A stretch of DNA of 25,213 nt, taken from IMG/VR virus record IMGVR_UViG_3300010158_000294, positions 1 to 25,213 of that record; one strand, written 5' to 3'. The notes beneath the pieces were generated by a model that was not told where the DNA came from, searched no databases, and saw nothing but the letters and a program-made list of their open reading frames with translations. This stretch comes from a virus. Below, piece after piece: positions 5,517 through 14,100 of this stretch (the stretch's first letter is position 1; each line of letters opens with the position of its first letter). The translations under genes were made by a program, and so were the position numbers.

Positions 5517-8500
5517 ATGGGATTAAGTATTACAGGTTCGGCGTCGATCAGTGGTAACATGACGATCGTGGCCACGACGGTGCCGTCAACACCACAAACT
5601 ATCGTGGTATCCTCGACCAGCTCTAGTGCTGGAGCCTCAGTTCCTGGCACATCCTATTACGGAACATTTAACGGTACTACCCAAAATCTCAGCATCAGCG
5701 GCAACACTGCTCTGGGTACCTGTAACTTCACAGCCGAAGCTTGGGTATATGTCAACAACACTGGCACATATACCATATTTGGTTCCGGTGGCGGCACCAC
5801 GGGCGCTATCTCTATGGGCATACACGGAGACGGACGTCCTTTTGCTTCGGTTGGATATACATTTGGTACCGCAGGCGAAAGCAGTTCGTTAACACTGACA
5901 CCCCCGGCTGGATACGTGATGACCAGCATCATATATGGCAGTTACGGTCGTACCACCTGTACAGGCCCTGCCGGCTGCTGGACCAGAAGTCCTAGCCAAT
6001 CAACTGGACCAGAAAAACGGGCACTGATTGAAAACTATTTCATAGGCAAAGGTACCGCTACTGTTCCTGCTAATAACTGTACCTTTGGAGATCCAGCCCC
6101 GGGCTCACCTAAATCTCTTTCAGTAGTAGCCACACATGGATTATTTGGTACAACCAGTTCTTTGGCTGTTAGAACATGGAATCATCTGGCATTGGTGCGT
6201 TCTGGTACAGGGGCCAGTCAAACTAAGTTTTATGTAAATGGCAATGCTGTTGGAACTGCCACATTGGCAACAAACTATACTGCAGGAACAAACTTCACTG
6301 TTGGAACTACCTATTACCCTGATACCCCAACAGGAGTTCTGTTTCACTCGGGCTATATTTCCAACGCCAGGCTGGTTAAAGGAGTTGATGTCTACACAGG
6401 TAACTTTACTCCACCATCATTACCGTTGACATCTACTCAGTCTACTGCTACCAATATCAACTCTATCGCAACAGCAACATATGTTCAATTTTTGACACTA
6501 CAAGGTTCTACCATAGTGGACAATGGCGGAAATGCCAGAACCGTTGTCAATGCCGGAACTGTTGCGATGACAGGTCCCACAGCAGTCACTATTGGCAGCA
6601 GCAATATATCGGTTATTCCGGGCACTGTCAATGCTGTCGTGAGCTGGACCGCTCCTTCCAGTTCGGGTACATTTCCTGTAGATAGTTACACACTGAGTTC
6701 TATACCTTCAACAACTGCGACTTTTTCCACTGCGACTGTGCTGCCATATACAGTAGGATCCGGAGTTACATCGGTAACTGTGACTGGATTGACTACCGCC
6801 ACCTATTACACGTTTGGAGTGTCTGCCACAAGTCTCAGCGGTACCAGTCCAACTACATATTCTAGCACTATATTTTATAACAATAACGGTACTCCTGTAA
6901 GTTTATCTACCGGCACATATCCTAATCTGCCGACTGCTCCTAATATCTCACTTCAATCAGTAGCAGGAACCACTGTGGTTATCGCAGTAAGTAGTGCAAC
7001 TATCGCAGTATCAACTGCAACTTTGCCCACTTACGGAGTCATAGTCACAGCCAGTCCTGGCGGAGCCAGCCAAACACTATATAGTTCTTTTGGCGGTGTA
7101 TATCCTGTTTCTACATCTTCATATAATTCAACAGGTACATTGACATTCAGCGGATTAACAGCAAATACCGCTTATACATTCTCTGCTCAAGCAGTCAATG
7201 CCATAGGATATTCTACTAATGCAGTTAGTACATCTACCACCACTGGAGCAGCACCTAGCAGTAGTTTGTATGCATATCCAGGAAGTTATACATGGGTAGC
7301 ACCGGTAGGGGTTACCGCAGTTAGTGTGGTAGCAGTTGGTGGTGGGTCTTCTGGACGAGGCAATGACGGTAATAACAACAGCGGTGCCGCCAGCAGTTTT
7401 ACACTGGCAGCAGCACCGAATGCTGTATATGCTTCAGCAGGCGGGGGAGGTGGCATCGGAGGAGGCACCGTTGCCACAGGCACCGGATTTGCCGGTGGTG
7501 CCGGTGGTGCTTCACCTTCCGGAGTATATGGAGGCGGGGGAGGCGGAGCAGGCGGCTATACTGCCGCCGGTGGCGTAGGAGGTGCTCCTGGAAGCGGCGG
7601 AGTCGCCAGTACCGGAGGTGGCGGTGGTGGTGGGGGTGGTACCAATGGCGCAAGTAGCGCAGGTGGCGGCGGTGGAGTTAGTGTATTTGGAGCAGGAGTC
7701 AACGGCTCAGCCGGCGCAGTAGGTGTATCCGGAACCGGCGGAAGTAGCGGACTCAATGGAGGTCCAGTTGGTGTCGGAGGATCGGGTGGGTTATTTGGAG
7801 GTGGTGGTGGTGGAACTTATAGAGGCTGCGGCGGTTTTGTGGGCAATGGCGGTGGTGCAGGCGCGCTTGCTTACGCAAATAATATATCAGTCTCCCCGGG
7901 TGTGTCTTATACAGTGACTGTTGGAGCAGGTGGTACCAATACTGGCATGTCTGGTGGTAGCGGTGCTGTGCGTATCGTTTGGCCAGGAACTGTTAGACAG
8001 TTTCCAAGCACACAGGTTTGCGGTAGCTATTGTACTGTTGCTACCACAACATCAAGTGCATATGTTCCTCAAGCACCTACTATCACGTCTGTTTCGGTTA
8101 CCAGTGCTACACAGGCAACAGTAATATATACCGTTGGTACCTATTCAGGTGGTGCGTCTGTAACCAGTGCTACAGCCATAATTTCTACAGGATCTACCAC
8201 TGTCGCCACTGCCAGCGTCAATACTGCCGGAAGTTACCAAATTGTAGTCAACGGATTAGTTGCGGGTCCATATCTAGCAACTGTGTATACCTCAAATGCC
8301 TATGGAAATAGCAACACTAGTTCTTATGTTGCCTTTACTGCTGCCGATCGAGAGCAAATATTTACATACAGTGCTCCAGGGGCATTTACCTTTGTTGTTC
8401 CATCCGGCATTACATCAGTCAGTGTGGTTGCTGTAGGTGGTGGTGGTAGCGGTGGTGTCAATGGTACGAATGGTAGTCCTGGCGGTACAAGTTATTTTAG

Positions 8501-9197
8501 TGCTCCTACTATACTCAGCGCCAGCGGCGGCGGCGGTGGTAATAGCGGTGCTGGTGGTGGTGGTGGTGCTAGCGGTACTCCGGGATTTGTAGGATTTAGT
8601 GGCGGCACAGGGGGTATCTCTTGTAACGGTGCTAATGCCGGTGGTGGTGGTGGTGCTGCCGGATATAGCGGTATTGGTGGTGGTTATTGTAGCACCGGGC
8701 CAACTGGTCGCGGATCATGGAATGGCCCGCCTGGTGGTGGCAGTCCAGGTGGTGGCGGTGGTCAAGGATCGTATGGACTGCCGTGGGGTGCTGCCGGAGG
8801 TGGTGGAGTAGGATTATTTGGCGCCGGCAGCAATGGAACAGGAGGAACATATACCCCGGGCACTATTAGTACCGGCGGTGGAGGCGGATCAGGCGGTGCG
8901 CAAGGGACTTCCAGAGGTGCTGCTCCAAACAGTCCAACTACCAGCGGAGGTGCCGGTGGATTATATGGCGGTGGTGGCGGAGGTGGTAACGCGCCTGGAG
9001 GCGGCGGAGGAGCAGGTGGCGGAGGAGGCGGAGCACTCGCATACCTTAACAACTATACAGTCTCACCTGGTGGTTCTATACCAGTCCAAGTAGGTGCCGG
9101 CGCAGTATCGCCTAATGCAGGAGGCAGTGGAGCAAATGGTGCTATTCGTGTCATCTGGCCAGGAAATACCAGATCTTTCCCTAGTAATGCCGCATAG
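5517..9197 (+). CDS. Giant tail-fibre/adhesin: LamG with lectin insert, FN3 and Gly-rich modules
   Basis: This 1226-residue protein is one of three paralogous fibres. The N-terminal tag is MGLSITGSASISGNMTI. A LamG/concanavalin-like jelly roll spans about 48-350, with AEAWVYV, WNHLALVRSG and the typical YISNARLVKGVDVYTGNFTPP. It is interrupted at about 120-207 by a domain matching SUEL/rhamnose-binding lectins (YGR at 143-145; GDPAPGSPKSLSV at 191-203). Fibronectin-III domains follow at about 362-455, 470-575 and 850-945. Glycine-rich domains lie at about 585-830 and 948-1222, each opening with VSVVAVGGG and closing with R-I/V-W-P-G and FPS. Poly-glycine sandwich adhesins are known from T4-like gp38 proteins. 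The role is almost certainly receptor binding outside the virion. No cleavage motif or signal is present. Confidence 0.88.
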   Translation: MGLSITGSASISGNMTIVATTVPSTPQTIVVSSTSSSAGASVPGTSYYGTFNGTTQNLSISGNTALGTCNFTAEAWVYVNNTGTYTIFGSGGGTTGAISMGIHGDGRPFASVGYTFGTAGESSSLTLTPPAGYVMTSIIYGSYGRTTCTGPAGCWTRSPSQSTGPEKRALIENYFIGKGTATVPANNCTFGDPAPGSPKSLSVVATHGLFGTTSSLAVRTWNHLALVRSGTGASQTKFYVNGNAVGTATLATNYTAGTNFTVGTTYYPDTPTGVLFHSGYISNARLVKGVDVYTGNFTPPSLPLTSTQSTATNINSIATATYVQFLTLQGSTIVDNGGNARTVVNAGTVAMTGPTAVTIGSSNISVIPGTVNAVVSWTAPSSSGTFPVDSYTLSSIPSTTATFSTATVLPYTVGSGVTSVTVTGLTTATYYTFGVSATSLSGTSPTTYSSTIFYNNNGTPVSLSTGTYPNLPTAPNISLQSVAGTTVVIAVSSATIAVSTATLPTYGVIVTASPGGASQTLYSSFGGVYPVSTSSYNSTGTLTFSGLTANTAYTFSAQAVNAIGYSTNAVSTSTTTGAAPSSSLYAYPGSYTWVAPVGVTAVSVVAVGGGSSGRGNDGNNNSGAASSFTLAAAPNAVYASAGGGGGIGGGTVATGTGFAGGAGGASPSGVYGGGGGGAGGYTAAGGVGGAPGSGGVASTGGGGGGGGGTNGASSAGGGGGVSVFGAGVNGSAGAVGVSGTGGSSGLNGGPVGVGGSGGLFGGGGGGTYRGCGGFVGNGGGAGALAYANNISVSPGVSYTVTVGAGGTNTGMSGGSGAVRIVWPGTVRQFPSTQVCGSYCTVATTTSSAYVPQAPTITSVSVTSATQATVIYTVGTYSGGASVTSATAIISTGSTTVATASVNTAGSYQIVVNGLVAGPYLATVYTSNAYGNSNTSSYVAFTAADREQIFTYSAPGAFTFVVPSGITSVSVVAVGGGGSGGVNGTNGSPGGTSYFSAPTILSASGGGGGNSGAGGGGGASGTPGFVGFSGGTGGISCNGANAGGGGGAAGYSGIGGGYCSTGPTGRGSWNGPPGGGSPGGGGGQGSYGLPWGAAGGGGVGLFGAGSNGTGGTYTPGTISTGGGGGSGGAQGTSRGAAPNSPTTSGGAGGLYGGGGGGGNAPGGGGGAGGGGGGALAYLNNYTVSPGGSIPVQVGAGAVSPNAGGSGANGAIRVIWPGNTRSFPSNAA
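5874..6137 (+). other. SUEL/rhamnose-binding-lectin-like domain inserted in LamG
   Basis: Residues about 120-207 of the first fibre carry the hallmark order of SUEL lectins: GESSSLTL strand, a YGR motif (SYGRTTC), a short Cys-containing loop, GKGTATVPANN, and a GDPAPGSPKSLSV motif equivalent to DPCxGTxKYLxV. The Cys of DPC is Ala here, so that disulfide is lost. LamG strands continue on both sides (GRPFASVGY before, LAVRTWNHLALV after). Known members bind L-rhamnose or D-galactose; sugar binding here is inferred. Confidence 0.6.
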
Positions 9198-9220
9198 GTT
9201 TTAAATCGTTAATATTGATC

Positions 9221-11122
9221 ATGGTAGCCATAACAGGACAAGTAGCAATAACAGGGAGTATCAGTGTAACTCCCAGTTATCTGCCTGTACCTACATTTGT
9301 TACCACAGCAACCGGATCCGGAAATAATTTGGTTACAGTTAACTTGGCACCACAGGACGGGGGAACATGGGGAATATGTGGTTATCAAATAACCAATTTT
9401 CCTTCTACTACTTCTACTATCGTATTAAACACAACATCAGCAGTGGTAGTGGTTCCAAATACCACTACATATTTCAAATTCATTGTGACTCCTTATAACT
9501 ATGTTGGCCTAGGTTCGACCGCAACTACCAGTACCATAGCAGCCGGTTTTCTCGGTGCTGCCGTAAATTCAAATTCGTATAACCTACCTGTGTCGCCAAC
9601 TCTTTCAGCTGTGCCTGTTGTGGTCAGTAGTTCTACACAGACTATTGTTATCACTGTAAACAGCGTGACAAATACTGCTCCTGCTATTTCTACATACGCC
9701 ACTGACATTTTTATAATTCCCGGAGGAACCACAGCCACAGTTCTTAACACCAACGTGGGAATAGGATCAGGAGTATATAATAGCACAGGTACCACATCAT
9801 TTACAGGGCTAACCCGTGCTACCAGTTATATTTTCAGCTCGCAGGCTTATAATGCTATAGGCTATGCTACCAGTGCTACTTTGACCACATCAACATACGG
9901 TTTGCCAACTACTCCTGGTATTTCAGCAGCAACAGCATCGGCACCAGCAGGCTCTTCACAGATCAATGTCACAGTCGGTGCCACGCAAAATCTCTGGTCA
10001 TTACCTACCATTGGTGTTATTGTTACAGCCAGTCCTGGTGGACAACAGAAAACTTTAGTTAGTACCAATTCCAATACCAATGTTGTTCCAAGTAGCAACT
10101 CAACCGGTGTTTTATCTTTTACAGGATTGACCGCTAGCACTGCTTATACTTTTACAGCCCAGGCATTTAATAATGTAGGATTTGATACAAATAGTACCAC
10201 AGCAAATGCCTCAACAACTGTAGCGCCAGGAAGTCAACTATATTCTACCACAGGACCGTATACATTCACTGTACCAACAGGTGTTACATCAGTTAGCGTG
10301 GTAGCAGTTGGCGGTGGTGGTAGAGGTTCTCAGAGATATATTCCGGGTATTGCTGGAGGGTGTTCTTCATTCAACGCACCCACAGGAGTAGTTGCCGGTG
10401 GTGGCGGAGCGTATATATTATCCCCGGCATCACCTTATAGTGGTCCATTAGGTACTCCACCGGGCGGTACCGTTACTGTTGGTACTGGCGGCACAGGCGG
10501 CACAGGTGGTGGTGGCCCACTAGCTAACACTAGTCCACAAGGACGAGGTGGTGGTGGTGGTGGTGGAGCCGGTGGATATGCCGGTGCCGGTGGCGGCGGT
10601 GGTAATGGCGGCGCTGGTACCGGATTTGCCAGCCCTGGAGGCGGTGGGGGCGGTGGTTCAGGTGCTGTCTGTATTGGGCCGGCCTTATATGGTGGTGCCG
10701 GTGGAGGAGGAGTTGGCGTTTGCGGACAGGGTACTAATGGATCCGGTGGTGTTGCAAATACCGGAGCCTCAAGTCCGCTAGGCGTACCGGCCGGTGGTGG
10801 TGGTAGCGGTGGTGGCAGCGGTACCAATGGATCCGTTGGTTCTTCTGGCGGAGCAGGCGGCTGTTACGGTGGTGGTGGTGGTGGTGCTTCTATCTCTCTT
10901 GCTAGTGCTCCAACAGCACCATTCAGCGGAGTTGGAGGCAGTGGTGGTGCGTTAGCATATAAAAATAATATCAGTGTCAGTCCCGGCCAATCGATACCGG
11001 TAGTGGTCGGCGTAGGTGGTGGATCACCTGCCTCGACTAACCGAGGAGCACCCGGTGCTGTGCGTATTATTTGGCCAGGAAGCTCCAGGTCCTTCCCAAG
11101 TACTTGTGCCGGTGCTCCATAA
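9221..11122 (+). CDS. Tail-fibre/adhesin paralogue 2: FN3 and one Gly-rich module
   Basis: I start at ATG 9221 (MVAITGQVAITGSISV); a TTG two codons upstream is possible, and neither has a Shine-Dalgarno. The 633-residue protein is the shortest of the three paralogues. After the shared ITG-type N-terminal tag come three beta-sandwich segments of fibronectin-III type (about 22-118, 123-220 and 228-335), recognisable by the FTGLT..TSY.F..QAYNAIGY pattern. One glycine-rich domain (about 340-628) opens YTFTVPTGVTSVSVVAVGGGG and ends GAVRIIWPGSSRSFPS. The repeat ASPGG..KTLVS is shared with the first fibre. Only 23 bases separate it from the previous stop, so both genes probably share one late mRNA. 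Expected role: fibre or adhesin. Confidence 0.85.
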   Translation: MVAITGQVAITGSISVTPSYLPVPTFVTTATGSGNNLVTVNLAPQDGGTWGICGYQITNFPSTTSTIVLNTTSAVVVVPNTTTYFKFIVTPYNYVGLGSTATTSTIAAGFLGAAVNSNSYNLPVSPTLSAVPVVVSSSTQTIVITVNSVTNTAPAISTYATDIFIIPGGTTATVLNTNVGIGSGVYNSTGTTSFTGLTRATSYIFSSQAYNAIGYATSATLTTSTYGLPTTPGISAATASAPAGSSQINVTVGATQNLWSLPTIGVIVTASPGGQQKTLVSTNSNTNVVPSSNSTGVLSFTGLTASTAYTFTAQAFNNVGFDTNSTTANASTTVAPGSQLYSTTGPYTFTVPTGVTSVSVVAVGGGGRGSQRYIPGIAGGCSSFNAPTGVVAGGGGAYILSPASPYSGPLGTPPGGTVTVGTGGTGGTGGGGPLANTSPQGRGGGGGGGAGGYAGAGGGGGNGGAGTGFASPGGGGGGGSGAVCIGPALYGGAGGGGVGVCGQGTNGSGGVANTGASSPLGVPAGGGGSGGGSGTNGSVGSSGGAGGCYGGGGGGASISLASAPTAPFSGVGGSGGALAYKNNISVSPGQSIPVVVGVGGGSPASTNRGAPGAVRIIWPGSSRSFPSTCAGAP

Positions 11123-11137
11123 CATAAATCTTGTAGA

Positions 11138-11162
11138 GCAGATGGTTATCTGCGCATAAATA
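11138..11162 (+). promoter_or_regulatory. Hairpin followed by late-promoter-like box before fibre gene 3
   Basis: GCAGAT (11138-11143) and ATCTGC (11148-11153) form a perfect 6-bp hairpin with a GGTT loop, 16 bases after the second fibre stop. CATAAATA (11155-11162, seven of eight late-box matches) follows at once. The hairpin could protect the upstream 3' end, and the box could restart transcription about 23 bases before ATG 11192. No T-run follows the hairpin. Confidence 0.5.
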
Positions 11163-11191
11163 TATCAAATAGTGGAATAGATATTTAAATT

Positions 11192-14100
11192 ATGGCTTTA
11201 ATAATCAGTTGCGGAGTACAATTTTCTGGTGATATTTCGATAGCTTCTTACGGAGTTGCTACGGCTCCCACCATAGGAACAGCCTACATGTCCAGTGCTA
11301 CCACAGCAGTGGTCGCATTTACTGCTCCTATCAGTGTTCTACCTATCACCAGTTACACCGCGGTCAGCACACCCGGTGGAATCACAGGTACATTAAATAG
11401 CGCAGGCAGTGGTAATATTGTTGTCAACGGATTGAGTTCTACAACAGTGTATACATTTGTTGTATATGCTACCAGCGGTGCTGGCAACGGTCCTACCAGC
11501 GCTCGTAGCAATATAGTTTGGCCGTATGGATCCGGTCAGGCCACATATGTGAATACCGGTTCATACGTATGGGCGGTACCAGCGGGTGTTAACAGCATTA
11601 GCGTGGTCGCAGTAGGTGGAGGCGGTGGTGGTGCAGCGCCCGGGTGTCCATATAACGGCAGTGGTCAAGGACCATCTTCATTTAGCAGCGGACCAGTTGT
11701 AGTAATACAAGCAACAGCCGGTGGCTCACAGACAAGATTTTCTGCTGGTGCGCCTGCTAGCGTAGGTGGTGCTGGTTCTGGTAGCCCGGGCGCTGTTGGA
11801 TATTCCGGTGGTGGTAGTCCAAAGCCTGGTTGCGGCGGCCCAAAAAGCGGCGGTGGCGGTGCTGCCGGTTACGCCGGTAACGGTGGTACTGGTGGACAAT
11901 CCACCCCCGGCAATGCCGGCGCCGGAGGTGGCGGGGGTGGTGGTTATTTTGGTACTACCAACGGTGCCGGAGGCGGCGGTGGTGTTGGAATATATGGTCA
12001 AGGTGCCAGCGGAGCAGCTGGCACAGCAGGACCCAATTATGGTGGTGGTGGTGGCGGTGGATCCGGTGGCGTTTCCGGCGCGTGTGGATCCACCGGTGGA
12101 AGCATTGCCGGAGCATACGGTGGCGGTGGCGGAAGTTTAAGTCCATTCTTCAGTGGCGGTAGTGGTGGTGGACTGGCTTATATCAATAACTATAGTGTTA
12201 GTCCCGCAATTACGTATACGGTTGTAGTGGGCGGTGCCGGTGCTGCTACAGTTAATGGTGCCACTGGTGGAGTAGGAGCGGTACGCCTTGTTTGGCCGGG
12301 AAATGCCAGGTCTTTTCCAACCACCTACGTAGTTGATTGTACAGTAAGCACCGCCAGTTCATTTTTAGTACCGCCTGCTCCTACACTAAATTCAGTTGTT
12401 GTCAACAGTAGTACGCAGGCCACAGTGACATTCACTGCTGCTGCTCCTACCGCGGTAACCTTGCCCACATATCAATTCACAGCAGTGGCCAGTGCTACCT
12501 CTAGAGCAACGGTCACTGCTTCTATCAGCACCTCAGGAAGTTACAGTTTTCCAGTGACCGGTTTGACTCCATTGACAACCTACACATTCTATCTGTATGC
12601 TACTAATTTAGCAGGTGATAGCAGCAATAGCAACAGTATTAACAGTGCCACATATGTAGCAAGTGGTAGCTCACTGTACACTTTTCCGGGCACTTACTGT
12701 TGGGTAGCACCTTCGGGAGTTACTGCGGTTAGCGCAGTTGTTGTAGGTGGTGGTGGTGGCGGAGCATACCCAGGCTCCACTGCCCCTGCACTTACCGATG
12801 GTGGTGCTAGTTATTTTAGATCCACCTGTGTAGTAAGAGCCACTGGTGGTGGTGCCGGTTGTACGGCGACTCCATACCCTGTAGGAGCAGGAGGATCAGT
12901 TACAGCCGGAACTGGTGGTGCCGGTGGATCTGGCAGCGCACAACCGGCACCAGGAAGAAATCGAGGTGGAGCAGGTGGTGGAGCCGGTGGATACAGCGGC
13001 GCAGGTGGAGCAGGCGCACCGGGAACTACTGGCAACTCTGGCTCCGGTGGCGGTGGTGGTGGTGGCACAACTATTGTATCCGGAGTCAATGGCGGTTCTG
13101 GCGGCGGTGGGGTTGGATTATTTGGCCAAGGATGTAGTGGCGCAGGCGGCACCCCAGTATGTTCTGGTACCATCACCGGAGGAAGAGGCGGCTCTGGAGG
13201 TCTTAACGGCGCAAGTTCTCCTGGAAACGGCGGAGGAGCAGGCGGCCTATTTGGCGGTGGAGGTGGCGGTGGTAGTCCTGGCGCAGGTGCCGGTGGTGCT
13301 GGTGGAGGCGGGGCGCTGGCATACATCAATAATTATTCAGTAACTCCTGGATCAAGTTATCCGGTTGTAGTAGGTGCCGGTGGAGCAGCACCATTAACTG
13401 GTGATGGTGGAAAAGGAGCTGTACGTATCGTTTGGCCTGGACAGGTTCGACAATTTCCAAGTACCAATGTAGGTGCTTTTGAAACAGATACTGTAACCTT
13501 GAACCAATCATATGTACCAAGTGTGCCTACTGTAACATCAGTATCACCAAGTAGTTCCACAGCAATTACAGTTAATTTCACAGCACCTACATATGCAGGA
13601 GGATCGGCCGTTACCAGTTATACTGCTGTGGCTACTTCGGGCACGACAGTTGTAAGTACCGGTAATATATCCACAGCAGGTAGTTACTTTGTTCTAGTAC
13701 GTGGATTAGCACCACTTACCTCATATTCATTATCTGTGTACGCCACCAATGCTTATGGAAACAGTACCAGCAGTAATAGTCTTAGTACTTCAACACTTGT
13801 GGCAAGTAGTAGTACCGTGTTTATTTTTCCAGGAACTTATTCCTGGGTAGCCCCAATAAATGTCACATCAGTTAGTGTAGTTGCTGTAGGTGGCGGTGGT
13901 GGTGGTAAAGGTTATCCTGTCGCTCCATCTGCTGGTGGGCTTAGTTCGTTTTATTCCTCTCCGCCTGCACCACAAGCATCTACTAATATTGTTACTGCCG
14001 GCAGCGGCAGTAGTGGTTGCACGTCACGCACGCCGGGCACGTCCAGCTCCGGCGCACCTGGCTATGTTTCTTATGCCGGCGGCGCCGGTGGAACATCCAG

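Noticed and set aside
11131-11153. TAGAGCAGATGGTTATCTGC-like segment resembling part of a tRNA.
   Set aside because: Only a short hairpin is present; no acceptor stem, T arm or full cloverleaf can be built around it.
12811-13329. Long Pro-rich open frames antisense to the glycine-rich fibre domains (also near 7556-7756, 8762-9052, 10435-10827, 15247-15606).
   Set aside because: They are the reverse reading of GGN codon runs (CCN = Pro), lack start sites and ribosome signals, and look like shadows of the fibre genes.
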